Of a stretch of DNA of 64,000 nucleotides, positions 55,525-63,657 are shown one piece after another (position 1 is the first letter of the stretch; the number at the start of each line of letters is the position of its first letter). The translations under genes and the position numbers were made by a program. The notes below the pieces were generated by a model. That model was not told where the DNA came from. It saw only the letters and a list, made by a program, of their open reading frames with translations, and did no database searches. Origin of the DNA: Limosilactobacillus frumenti DSM 13145 (lineage in GTDB: Bacteria > Bacillota > Bacilli > Lactobacillales > Lactobacillaceae); NCBI RefSeq assembly GCF_001436045.1, contig NZ_AZER01000014.1, forward strand, positions 1 to 64,000, written 5' to 3'.

Positions 55525-55565
55525 TTCAAATACCTCCATAACCACTTTATCGTGGTAATTCCAAG

Positions 55566-55662
55566 TTAGTAAACTTTTACTAAACTATAATCTAGTCTTT
55601 TTTACTTAGTTTGTCAATAAGCGCTTTCATATTCGACAGTGTTTATTTGAAAGCGGTTTCCA
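55566..55662 (-). promoter_or_regulatory. gal operon control region
   Basis: Minus-strand TTGACA (55612-55617) and TAGATT (55589-55594) are 17 bp apart. The palindrome TTAGTAAACTTTTACTAAA (55566-55584) covers the likely start point and is the best GalR operator. Two cre-like sites, at 55616-55630 (two mismatches) and TGAAAGCGGTTTCC at 55648-55661 (one mismatch), lie just upstream of the -35. Confidence 0.65.
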
Positions 55663-55741
55663 CAAACGGCGGTATTAGTGCATTTACTGCTTTTCTTAAG
55701 ATTCCTAAAAACTTATAATATTGTTCAAAGGAGGAGCAACA

Positions 55742-56695
55742 ATGCATGAATTTGGACCTCAGGAGCTACTTGATTTACAGCAAACCAGTGGACGATGGTT
55801 TATTAAAGTTATTCATCAGCAACCGCTGTTATATACCACCAATCTCGGCAGTACTTTACGCTTCACTAGTAACCAATGTACCCAGTTAGTTGTTAAAGTG
55901 ACGAATTATCATAATTCGCTTGGCCCAAGTCAAATGTGGGCCTGGCGAATCGACGGACGTTCTTGGCAACGAGTTACAGCAATCAACCACCGCTTTACTA
56001 TCAACTGTTCCCCTAAACAACACCTCATTGAGATTATTACGGCTGGTAATAGTGACCTCGATCAAGTTTGGAGTGGTCAGGAGGGCTTTGGCGTGACTGA
56101 TATCATAATAGATGGTGGTCAATTAACCAGTGCCCCTCATAAAGCAATGATCGATTTTATTGGTGATTCCATTACGGCTGGTTGTTGGGTGACGGGTAAG
56201 CATGCTGCCTTTGATTATCGACCCGAAACTAATTATGTTGGTATCGCGTGTGATGACCTGGACACACTTGGGATACGGGTTGCTTATTCAGCTGGTGGCG
56301 TCCTGCGGAAAGCTACCGGTGGCGTTCCCGACGCCCGTCAATATTTATCACAACTAGATGCAGTGTCGCGATGGCAACCTGATCATCCAGACCTTGTGGT
56401 GATTAATTTGGGTGTTAATGACCGCCGTTATTCGATCGACCAGTTTACAGCTGCTTATGATGACTTGCTTAACCGGGTCCACCACTTATTTGATAATGTC
56501 CCCATTGTTATCATGATCCCCTTTAAGCAATCCTTTGCTTCCCAAATCAGATCCTTAGCTCATCAGCGGGCACTACCAATAATTGAAACAGCAAGCTGGC
56601 ACCCATCATACACCGATGGTCTCCATCCTAACCAAGAGGATTCTATCCATTGTGGTCACCAATTAGCCAAAGCTCTCCGCTCCTTTTTAAAGTGA
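55742..56695 (+). CDS. SGNH/GDSL-family esterase
   Basis: A 317-residue protein. The first about 130 residues look like a beta-rich accessory domain; the rest is an SGNH hydrolase with FIGDSITAG (nucleophile serine), NLGVNDRR (oxyanion Asn) and DGLHPN (Asp-His). The layout resembles CE2-type carbohydrate esterases. No signal peptide is seen, so it acts in the cytoplasm. ATG 55742 follows AAAGGAGGAG. It is divergent from galK and may respond to the same sugar. Confidence 0.82.
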   Translation: MHEFGPQELLDLQQTSGRWFIKVIHQQPLLYTTNLGSTLRFTSNQCTQLVVKVTNYHNSLGPSQMWAWRIDGRSWQRVTAINHRFTINCSPKQHLIEIITAGNSDLDQVWSGQEGFGVTDIIIDGGQLTSAPHKAMIDFIGDSITAGCWVTGKHAAFDYRPETNYVGIACDDLDTLGIRVAYSAGGVLRKATGGVPDARQYLSQLDAVSRWQPDHPDLVVINLGVNDRRYSIDQFTAAYDDLLNRVHHLFDNVPIVIMIPFKQSFASQIRSLAHQRALPIIETASWHPSYTDGLHPNQEDSIHCGHQLAKALRSFLK

Positions 56696-56747
56696 AAAAG
56701 TGTACAATATAAAAGAATTCGACTTTCTAGTAGAAAGGGTCCTATAA

Positions 56748-57530
56748 ATGAACAATCAACGACTCCTCAATATCCAAAATGGTCAAAATTTCCGTGATCT
56801 TGGTGGCTACGAAACCACTAATGGTCATCATGTAAAATGGCATAAAATTATTCGTTCCGGTTCATTAGCTAATTTAAATCATCACGATTTACAGTTATTG
56901 GCCAATATTCCAGTGACCCTCGATCTTGATTTCCGGGCTCCTGAAGAAGTTAAACGGTCGCAAGACCACGTGCCAAATACTGCCACATATCACCATTTAC
57001 CAGTATTTAAGTCTGATGAAACAGATGCCTCCCATAGTGACGAAGAGATTGCTGATCGGATGGCTCAGGCAGGAAATGGTTATCGGCATATGCTTGACGT
57101 ATACCGCCGAATGGCCACTGTTGAGACTGCTAAGGCAGCTTACCAAGAAATGTTCCGATTACTGTTGGAAAACAATGATGGCGCTACCCTTTTCCACTGT
57201 ACTGCTGGAAAAGACCGGACAGGGATGGGGGCCTTCTTGATTCTCTCCGCTCTCCAAGTGCCAATGGAAACAATTAAGCAGGATTACCTCTTAACAAATG
57301 AAGCGACTTACGATTTTCGGCACAACTGGCTTCAAATGCTCCGGGCAGAAGGCGAAAGTGACACGGTTGTCGAAAATCGACGGGCACTCGGTTCTGTTTC
57401 CCTCGATTATCTCCAACAGGCATTAACAATTATCAAAAATAACTTTGGCGACGTTGACCACTACCTCACCGATTACTTACAATTAACACAGGGAGACTTA
57501 ACTGATCTTCGTCATCAATACCTAGAATAA
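56748..57530 (+). CDS. Tyrosine-protein phosphatase-like (Tyr_phosphatase_3)
   Basis: A 260-residue cysteine phosphatase with the P-loop HCTAGKDRTG (nucleophile Cys, conserved Arg), and the family's N-terminal NFRDLGGYETTNG motif and LDFRAPEEV. Substrates may be phosphotyrosine or phosphoinositide-like compounds. A GAAAGGGTCC SD is present. Ends 14 nt before the PEBP gene. Confidence 0.88.
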   Translation: MNNQRLLNIQNGQNFRDLGGYETTNGHHVKWHKIIRSGSLANLNHHDLQLLANIPVTLDLDFRAPEEVKRSQDHVPNTATYHHLPVFKSDETDASHSDEEIADRMAQAGNGYRHMLDVYRRMATVETAKAAYQEMFRLLLENNDGATLFHCTAGKDRTGMGAFLILSALQVPMETIKQDYLLTNEATYDFRHNWLQMLRAEGESDTVVENRRALGSVSLDYLQQALTIIKNNFGDVDHYLTDYLQLTQGDLTDLRHQYLE

Positions 57531-57544
57531 GGGAGGTCAAGTTC

Positions 57545-58051
57545 ATGAAAGTATCTGTTAACCTGCCAAATGGTTATCTACCAGACCAGTACGGTAAATA
57601 CGCTCCTGCTGACCAAATGATTGCTGATCATCCAGTCCAGTCATTTCCACTCACCGTTAGTGACCTGCCAGCGGGTACCAAAACTTTAGCACTTGTCTTT
57701 ATTGATTTTGACTCCACACCAGTCTGTGGTTTTACGTGGATTCACTGGTTAGCAGCCAATATCCCCACCTCGTTAGCGGATCTGCCGGCTAATGCTAGCC
57801 GCCAATTAAAAGAACAATTTGTTCAGGGCAATAATAGTAATGCCGGTCGGTTGGTCAACGGTGATCCTGCAATTAGCCAGGGGTATGTTGGCCCTCAACC
57901 ACCTGACAAAGATCATGACTACACACTAAAGGTTTATGCATTAGATGACCAGTTACCATTACAAAATGGCTATTGGTTAAATGATTTTCGTCACGCCGCC
58001 AAGGGACATGTTTTAGACTCAACAAGTATTGAAATTCCAAGTCGGGTATAG
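57545..58051 (+). CDS. YbhB/YbcL-type PEBP (Raf kinase inhibitor-like) protein
   Basis: A 168-residue protein with the PEBP segments: ALVFIDFDSTPVCGFTWIHWL (the DxDxP and HW motif) and GYVGPQPPDKDHDYTLKVYALD (the GP-P-H motif). It probably binds small anions or lipids; molecular role in bacteria is unknown. AAGGGAGGTCAAGTTC precedes the ATG. Third in a tight four-gene run. Confidence 0.9.
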   Translation: MKVSVNLPNGYLPDQYGKYAPADQMIADHPVQSFPLTVSDLPAGTKTLALVFIDFDSTPVCGFTWIHWLAANIPTSLADLPANASRQLKEQFVQGNNSNAGRLVNGDPAISQGYVGPQPPDKDHDYTLKVYALDDQLPLQNGYWLNDFRHAAKGHVLDSTSIEIPSRV

Positions 58052-58067
58052 AAGAGAGAGGATATTT

Positions 58068-58295
58068 ATGGAAACAAGAATTTTCTTTAATCCTGGTGAC
58101 TCAATTGCCAACATTCATGATTACAATGAAGCTGTTCGAAAAGGCCAAATCTTCAAGAAGGAACGACAAGCTGATGATTTGGTAATCGCCAAGGGCCCTG
58201 ACGATGAAGAATACGCCATCTTTTACGCTAAGGATGCTAAGCCAGACGCTTCGACCAAGAATGCTAAACAATACCAAGTCCAACGGAAATTGTAA
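58068..58295 (+). CDS. Small hypothetical protein (75 aa)
   Basis: A soluble, Lys- and Asp-rich protein (METRIFFNPGDSIANIHDYN start) with no known motif. The ATG at 58068 has the SD GAGAGAGGAT and starts 16 nt after the PEBP stop. A strong terminator follows, so it is the last gene of its operon. Confidence 0.7.
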   Translation: METRIFFNPGDSIANIHDYNEAVRKGQIFKKERQADDLVIAKGPDDEEYAIFYAKDAKPDASTKNAKQYQVQRKL

Positions 58296-58305
58296 TTAAA
58301 TAAAG

Positions 58306-58357
58306 AAAAACCGGTTTAGGAAGCGCAACGCTTGTAACGTTCCCTAAACCGGTTTTT
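58306..58357. terminator. Strong bidirectional terminator
   Basis: AAAAACCGGTTTAGG(A) and (T)CCCTAAACCGGTTTTT form a long stem between converging genes. Confidence 0.95.
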
Positions 58358-58376
58358 GATTTCAAATTATTTTATT

Positions 58377-58703
58377 TTAACGACCACCAACGATATGATC
58401 AACTTCATCAGCGAGATGAGCTTTTAACTGGTCTGGATCTGCTTTGAATTCTTCTTCGAAGTTTTCCTTGGTCGAACTAACGACCCCCACCTTGGCCCCC
58501 ATCGCATCGGTGACCTCGAGCTGGTTTCCTGTCCACTTCACATCATCATAATGACCTTCTAAAGCATCGTCCAATAATGCTTGGAGGATATCTCGCACGG
58601 CATCATGGATCACTTCATCTTGACTGACCTGACGACCATGAACCTGATTCTGTGCCACTTTCATTGCAACTTCTTCCATATTTTCGGGAATGTAGATGCT
58701 CAT
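58377..58703 (-). CDS. Hypothetical protein (108 aa)
   Basis: An acidic soluble protein (MSIYIPENMEEVAMKVAQN start) without recognised domain. The ATG at 58703 follows AAAGGAGGAATCTGTTA. It lies just downstream of the duplicated-domain gene (about 22 nt), so the two form an operon. Confidence 0.75.
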   Translation of the reverse strand: MSIYIPENMEEVAMKVAQNQVHGRQVSQDEVIHDAVRDILQALLDDALEGHYDDVKWTGNQLEVTDAMGAKVGVVSSTKENFEEEFKADPDQLKAHLADEVDHIVGGR

Positions 58704-58725
58704 TAACAGATTCCTCCTTTCTGAA

Positions 58726-59889
58726 TTACTTATGACGCCGTAAGCGCCGCCGCAATTTCTTACTAAACTTAATTCCTTGAGGAACCCGCTTCTTATGCCG
58801 CAATTGTTGGTCACGAGCCCCCTGCTGCAGTTGTTGCCCCCGCTGTTGGTGCTTTAACTGTTGCCGTTCGTAAGCACTCCATGGTTTAAGGATGGTCTTC
58901 ATAAAGTCGGCCACTTCGGTGCGGTGTTCATCCATCCACTGGTCGGTCTTCTTCACATCATCAATATCTACACCCTGACTCCGGATGTACGACATCATTA
59001 ATTGTGTTTGCCGTTCTTTGCGGTTCATTGATGCCAAGACGTTTTGCGAGTTTTGCATGTTGGCAATTGCCTTAAGGCCAACCTTATATTGTTCCATCTC
59101 AATATTTCCAGTCCGCTTTAGGTACTCAAATAATGCTTGAGCAGTTGGAACAATATTTTCAATTTCTGTCTTGGTAATGTGAGGGTCTAATGGCATCATC
59201 ATTCCTAATACCATTTGCAGGTCATTAAATTGCCATTCATTTGGCCGTTGGTGGAATTCTTGGTTAATCAAGGTTAAGAATTGCGTTACTAGGTATTGCT
59301 GGTCAGCACTATTCAAAGCTTGATCTTGGAATTCTGGTGCTTGTAATACTGCCTGCTTAACTTCATCAACTAATGCAGATAGTTCCGCAGCAGGCAACGG
59401 GTGCGAAGTACTTTGAGGAACAGACTGCTGAGTGGTCGGCTTCTTAGCCGACGAATTTCTTTGACTAGTTTTGGCCTTGTGGGCTGGTGTTTTCTTTGTC
59501 TTCACCTTTGTAGCTTTAGTCTTTTCACCATTAAGTTCTTGTAAAGTCTGGTGACTCTTCCGACATTCGTTCATGGTGGCACGTTGGTCATCAATGGCTT
59601 GCTCCAATGCTGAAAGGTTATCTACCTTTAAGAAACGTTGGTAAGCTTTTAAGACTGGTGCAACCGCAATCCCGAACGAATTGGTTAAGTCTGGATCAGC
59701 GATGAACTGACCAACCATCACTTGCTGAACTGCCTGTGGTGTCCACGCAGTGTCGGCTAGGTGCTGCTCGTCGTTCATAAAGCTGTTAAATCTTGTCAAA
59801 ATGGCTTGAGCGTGCTTCTGTTGATTAGCAGATAGCTGATTAAACGTGGACGAATTAAGGAACTGTTTAACATGTTCTTCTTCACTCAT
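58726..59889 (-). CDS. Hypothetical protein with an internal domain duplication and basic linker
   Basis: A 387-residue soluble protein. Residues about 20-110 and 185-285 appear to be two copies of one helical module: each has a hydrophobic stretch ending in MN.E or IN.E, a W, a MV-containing helix, a (F)IADP/MPLDP turn with T, and a KAYQRFLK/LFEYLKR helix. Between them lies a low-complexity basic linker (KTKKTPAHKAKTSQRNSSAK). The C-terminus is very basic (KKLRRRLRRHK). Nucleic-acid binding is possible. ATG 59889 has the SD GGGAGAG. Function unknown. Confidence 0.75.
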   Translation of the reverse strand: MSEEEHVKQFLNSSTFNQLSANQQKHAQAILTRFNSFMNDEQHLADTAWTPQAVQQVMVGQFIADPDLTNSFGIAVAPVLKAYQRFLKVDNLSALEQAIDDQRATMNECRKSHQTLQELNGEKTKATKVKTKKTPAHKAKTSQRNSSAKKPTTQQSVPQSTSHPLPAAELSALVDEVKQAVLQAPEFQDQALNSADQQYLVTQFLTLINQEFHQRPNEWQFNDLQMVLGMMMPLDPHITKTEIENIVPTAQALFEYLKRTGNIEMEQYKVGLKAIANMQNSQNVLASMNRKERQTQLMMSYIRSQGVDIDDVKKTDQWMDEHRTEVADFMKTILKPWSAYERQQLKHQQRGQQLQQGARDQQLRHKKRVPQGIKFSKKLRRRLRRHK

Positions 59890-59990
59890 TATTCCAAAAC
59901 TCTCCCATAACAAATTGAATTATCCCTTCTATCATATCATAATTAATAGGAAACAATAATCTGCAAATTGTTAATTAGGAGTTAATAACA

Positions 59991-60509
59991 ATGCAACGTA
60001 AGAAAATTCAAGAAGCAATGGCCAATGTGTACTTCCAGAAAATGACCGCCACTGGTTATCAAGAGATTCAGCACCAAATTGCCCAGCTGCAAGCAGAACG
60101 CCCAGCCAAAATTGCCCAGTTAAAGGCTGCTCGGGCCCTAGGAGACTTATCCGAAAATACCGAGTACAGTACTGCCAAGAGAGAATTACGGCATCTAGAA
60201 AGTCGGTTACGTTTCCTTAATAAGCAGTTGCAATATGCTGAAATTATTAAACCATCAGATGATCAGACTGTTGATTTAGGAACGACCGTCACTGTTCAGT
60301 TTACTGATGATGACGATCAAATGACCTACCACATCGTCGGCAAGCAGGAAGCTGATCTTGCCAAGCAAAAAGTTTCGTTTGACTCACCATTGGGTCAAGC
60401 CATCATGCACCAGAAAGTAGGCCAAATCGTTACTGTTAATGCTCCGCAAGGCGATTACCAAGTTAAAATTATTGCAGTTAAATTATCCAATTTCAGTGAT
60501 GATGAATAA
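59991..60509 (+). CDS. greA: GreA-family transcription cleavage factor
   Basis: A 172-residue protein. The N-terminal coiled coil carries the tip motif ARALGDLSENTEYSTAKRE, with the acidic residues that insert into the RNA polymerase channel, and the C-terminal FKBP-like domain ends in DSPLGQAIMHQKVGQIV. It rescues backtracked RNA polymerase. Slightly longer than the usual 157 residues, with a variant middle, so a GreA paralogue is possible. SD is TTAGGAG. Confidence 0.88.
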   Translation: MQRKKIQEAMANVYFQKMTATGYQEIQHQIAQLQAERPAKIAQLKAARALGDLSENTEYSTAKRELRHLESRLRFLNKQLQYAEIIKPSDDQTVDLGTTVTVQFTDDDDQMTYHIVGKQEADLAKQKVSFDSPLGQAIMHQKVGQIVTVNAPQGDYQVKIIAVKLSNFSDDE

Positions 60510-60600
60510 CAATCATGTAAAAATTTTTAGCGTATTCCGAATGTGTTGATATAATCATCTTAATTCACAGTATCAACTGATCAATTGAGCTTTTCAACGC

Positions 60601-60710
60601 TTGTTTCATCCTTCAAGAATGCTATACTAAGAGGCGTTGCCATAATGTAATTCACACAATATATTGTGTGCAATAGTCATTATTGGCGTTTACACAACAA
60701 TATATAGTAT
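60601..60710 (+). promoter_or_regulatory. Promoter and two NrdR boxes upstream of the PnuC-like gene
   Basis: TTGTTT (60601-60606) and TATACT (60623-60628) form a possible promoter. ACACAATATATTGTGT (60654-60669) is a perfect palindrome and an exact NrdR consensus, and CAACAATATATAGTAT (60695-60710) is a second, weaker box. Their centres are 41 bp apart, near four helical turns, as typical NrdR box pairs. Confidence 0.85.
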
Positions 60711-60725
60711 GGGAGATCTTGAGTA

Positions 60726-61481
60726 ATGAAAAACTATTTTCACTTTTTAGCTCACCAGCTAAAAGGTTGGCCTCAACAAAACTACTACCTATTCTTCTTT
60801 AGTTTAGGTTGCCAAGTAATGACCTTGGTCAATGATAAGATCACTTGGATTACCGTCATTACCTTTATTGGGACTACGCTGGGTGTTCTTTGTATCCTGG
60901 CTATTAACGCCGCAAAGTCCGTTAATGGTTGGTTAGGGATCCTATCCGCCATCTGTTTCATTATTGTTGGCTTTTCTGCAAAGAACTACCTGAGTATAGG
61001 TGAACAATTAGCGTACGTCATTACTCTGGATATTCCAGTCCTCCTATCAGCTAACTGGAACATCAACATGGTTTCTAAGATTCGGAAATTTACCGGAAAG
61101 ACATGGATTGTAGCAATTCTGTCCACGATCGTCGTGTATGTCATTTCTGGTTACTTAATCGGAGCCTTAACAAATGATCCTCGTCCTTGGATCGACGCTA
61201 TTAGCTTCTCCATCAGTTTGACGGCGGGCGTAATTTGTTTTCTCCGTTACAACAACCAATACTTCTGGTGGTTGGCTTCCGGTATTTTCCAAATGGTTCT
61301 ATGGGGAGTTACCTTCGCCCAGGGAGATGCTTCTCTAGCAATGGCTGTTAACAGTATGGTCTACATCATCAATGATGTCTTAGCCTTCACTATTTCACCA
61401 TGGTACAACAAACATGAACGTGCTCGTTTGGAAAAGGAAGAAGCTAAATATACTGCTAAACTGGGATTAGGTAAAAATTAA
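60726..61481 (+). CDS. PnuC-family transporter, likely deoxynucleoside/nucleoside uptake (PnuN type)
   Basis: A 251-residue membrane protein with about seven helices and the family's W- and N-rich C-terminal half (YFWWLASGIFQMVLWG, then NSMVYIINDVLAF). PnuC members carry nicotinamide riboside or nucleosides; the NrdR boxes upstream link this one to the deoxynucleotide supply and thus favour deoxynucleosides. SD is GGGAGAT. Terminator follows directly. Confidence 0.85.
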   Translation: MKNYFHFLAHQLKGWPQQNYYLFFFSLGCQVMTLVNDKITWITVITFIGTTLGVLCILAINAAKSVNGWLGILSAICFIIVGFSAKNYLSIGEQLAYVITLDIPVLLSANWNINMVSKIRKFTGKTWIVAILSTIVVYVISGYLIGALTNDPRPWIDAISFSISLTAGVICFLRYNNQYFWWLASGIFQMVLWGVTFAQGDASLAMAVNSMVYIINDVLAFTISPWYNKHERARLEKEEAKYTAKLGLGKN

Positions 61482-61492
61482 TCCATTAAGCT

Positions 61493-61535
61493 AAAAGGGG
61501 AACGGTGCTTATTAATAAGCACCGTTCCCCTTTTT
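61493..61535 (+). terminator. Intrinsic terminator
   Basis: AAAAGGGGAACGGTGCTT and AAGCACCGTTCCCCTTTTT form a perfect 18-bp stem. Confidence 0.95.
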
Positions 61536-61627
61536 GTTATCACCGTTTCACATGAAACACATTAATTTGTGTTACTAAACTGCTTAGGGTATTATCAAGT
61601 TAATTACCAGTTCAGGAGGAAATTAAC

Positions 61628-62311
61628 ATGGCGAAGATATTTATCGTTGAAGATAATCCCACCATCATCAAAACGGTAACGACAGAATTGAATAAGTGGA
61701 AATATACAACCATTACTGTTCATGATTGGGACCATGTTGATACAGAAATTGCTCAGGCATCACCGGATATTATTTTATTTGATATTACCTTGCCGACTTT
61801 TGACGGCTTCTACTGGATTAATGCTGTTCGTAAAGTCTGTCAGTCACCTATTATTGTAATTTCAGCTGCAGATATTGATAGCAATATCATGCACGCTATT
61901 GCTGCTGGCGCGGACGATTACATTATGAAGCCTTTCTCTACAGCGGTATTATTGGCAAAAATCCAAGCCCTGCTCCGTCGTAATCAGCAAGCACCAAGTA
62001 ATGAAAAGATGATATGGGATAATAATCAGCTTAATCAACTGACTTATGAATTAACAACGCCTGCTGGAATAGTTCAATTAACCCCAACTGAAGGCGCCAT
62101 GTTGGCCATTCTTATTAACCACTTAAACCATACGGTTGCCAAAGAACAGTTACTAGAATGGCTTTGGCAGGGTGGCAAATTTCTCAATGAAAATACGCTA
62201 AACGTCAATATTAGTCGTCTCCGTTCTAAACTAGCCATTGTCAACCTAAAAGATAGTTTACGAACCGAACGTGGAATAGGATATCGGTTGGTGACTAATC
62301 ATGAAAAATAA
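61628..62311 (+). CDS. OmpR-family response regulator
   Basis: A 227-residue regulator: receiver domain with phospho-acceptor Asp in LFDITLPTFDGF, switch residues in VISAAD and Lys in YIMKPF; then a winged-helix domain (LTPTEGAMLAIL, NVNISRLRSKLA). It overlaps the kinase gene by 11 nt. The layout fits a BceRS-type peptide-stress system. SD is CAGGAGG. Confidence 0.9.
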   Translation: MAKIFIVEDNPTIIKTVTTELNKWKYTTITVHDWDHVDTEIAQASPDIILFDITLPTFDGFYWINAVRKVCQSPIIVISAADIDSNIMHAIAAGADDYIMKPFSTAVLLAKIQALLRRNQQAPSNEKMIWDNNQLNQLTYELTTPAGIVQLTPTEGAMLAILINHLNHTVAKEQLLEWLWQGGKFLNENTLNVNISRLRSKLAIVNLKDSLRTERGIGYRLVTNHEK

Positions 62312-63299
62312 TCAATTCTGGCGATCACAATTTAAAGCTGCCCTGCCCCTGCTAATTGGGTACCTTTTATTTATTACATTAATATGGCTGTTAACAACGC
62401 TCTACTACTTATCGGTAGCTTTCTTAATAGACGTCATTCGGTTCAGCCTCCCACTGCTGATTGTTTGGGAAGCCCTTGATTGTTATCAATCTGCAAAGCG
62501 AATTAACGCTCTGCAACATGAAAAAGTAATTACAGCTACTAATCCAGTTGAAGCTCAGTTGCTAAACGTTGTTCATTCGCAGAAGCGATCTCATCAAAAA
62601 GCTATTCGACATTTACATAATCAGCAGCAAATGCAATTGGACCATGTTGAGTTATATTCGCACGAAATCAAAAATTCATTAACTAGTTTACAAGCAGCTG
62701 CCGAAACAAGTGATGCTGTCCCTAGTCAAGTGGTGATCCACGCTGTACACCAAGCTAATGATCAACTCAACATGCTGCTCAATGACGAACGGCTAGCAAT
62801 GACTAATCATGATTTCAACTTTGAATGGATTAGTATTTCAGCTCTTATTAGTGACATTCTGAAACAGAATGCGCCAATTTTTATCCATCGCCAATTGGCG
62901 CCGCAATTAATTAACCTTAATAACGTCAAAATACTCACTGACCGCAAATGGCTGCGCTTCTGTATCTATCAATTGCTCGCCAATGCTATTAAATATTCAC
63001 CTCAGGGAGCCACAATTACGATTAAGTGGCGCCGTAACTGTCTGTTAATCATCGACCACGGTGAAGGAATCTCCTCTAGTGACTTACCACGAATTTATGA
63101 AAATGGTTTCTCCGGACATAACGGTCATCAAACCACCAAATCAACAGGAATGGGGCTCTACCTCGTTAAAAAGGTTACTACGCAGTTAAATTTTAATTTA
63201 ACGGTAAGCTCACAGATTGGTAAAGGGACAACGGCAAGTTTACAGTTCCCCACTACTAATGTTCGTTTAACACCTTCTAATGATGAAGTAACAAATTAA
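62301..63299 (+). CDS. Sensor histidine kinase, intramembrane-sensing (BceS/GraS type)
   Basis: A 332-residue kinase. Two N-terminal helices with almost no external loop, then a DHp helix with SHEIKNSLTSL (phospho-His), N-box NAIKYSPQG, G1 DHGEGIS and G2 TGMGLYLVKK. The lack of a sensor domain fits kinases that sense through a partner ABC transporter. That partner's ATPase begins at 63658. Confidence 0.9.
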   Translation: MKNNQFWRSQFKAALPLLIGYLLFITLIWLLTTLYYLSVAFLIDVIRFSLPLLIVWEALDCYQSAKRINALQHEKVITATNPVEAQLLNVVHSQKRSHQKAIRHLHNQQQMQLDHVELYSHEIKNSLTSLQAAAETSDAVPSQVVIHAVHQANDQLNMLLNDERLAMTNHDFNFEWISISALISDILKQNAPIFIHRQLAPQLINLNNVKILTDRKWLRFCIYQLLANAIKYSPQGATITIKWRRNCLLIIDHGEGISSSDLPRIYENGFSGHNGHQTTKSTGMGLYLVKKVTTQLNFNLTVSSQIGKGTTASLQFPTTNVRLTPSNDEVTN

Positions 63300-63316
63300 C
63301 AACATTACAATTTTGT

Positions 63317-63363
63317 AAGGTTCTCCGCAATTCTGTAAGTAGGAATTGCCGGAGAGCCTTTTT
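63317..63363 (+). terminator. Intrinsic terminator of the two-component operon
   Basis: AAGG.TCTCCG.CAATTC pairs with GAATTG.CGGAGA.CCTT (small bulges), followed by TTTT. Confidence 0.8.
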
Positions 63364-63439
63364 ATAATAAAATTGTAATCCAGCAAAGAGATTAGCAATT
63401 TCTCCTAATGAAGGCCTAATAAAGAGATTATAGTCATGA

Positions 63440-63500
63440 CAGGCTCCTGGCGAGAGAGCGAACCATAAAACTTGTTTTCGTCGAGCCCCCGCAAGGCTGA
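63440..63500. repeat. GC-rich repeat-like segment, related to 57-137
   Basis: GAGAGAGCGAACC, GTTTTCGTCGAGCCCCCGCAAG appear in the same order as in the complement of 57-137 (GAGACAGAAC, GTTTTCGAACCCCCGCAAG). It looks like a second member of a short intergenic repeat family. Confidence 0.4.
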
Positions 63501-63657
63501 TTAGGATAGTCACACCCGATTCATCAGTGTGAATGGCCAATCAGCTACTGCTCACGTTTCGACTACATTGTATTAGTAACCACGTACATTTCAGATAATA
63601 TCAATACTACGATCAATCGCCTAACGGCACGTTAACCAACTGAAAGGGATGAACAAA

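Larger units (their letters stand above)
63300..63657. other. Long intergenic region between the kinase and the ABC genes
   Basis: Besides the terminator (63317-63363) it contains a perfect palindrome TTACAATTTTGTAA (63305-63318), a GC-rich stretch related to 57-137 (63466-63492), a CACAC/GTGTG hairpin (63511-63531) and no convincing gene. A minus-strand frame of 87 codons crosses it but overlaps the terminator and the kinase end. A promoter for the ABC genes is likely near 63590-63640 but no clear boxes are visible. Confidence 0.6.

Noticed and set aside
63277-63540. 87-codon minus-strand frame (MAIHTDESGVTILISLAG start)
   Set aside because: It overlaps the end of the kinase gene and the terminator, crosses a repeat-like segment and has no SD. 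Probably chance or repeat-derived.
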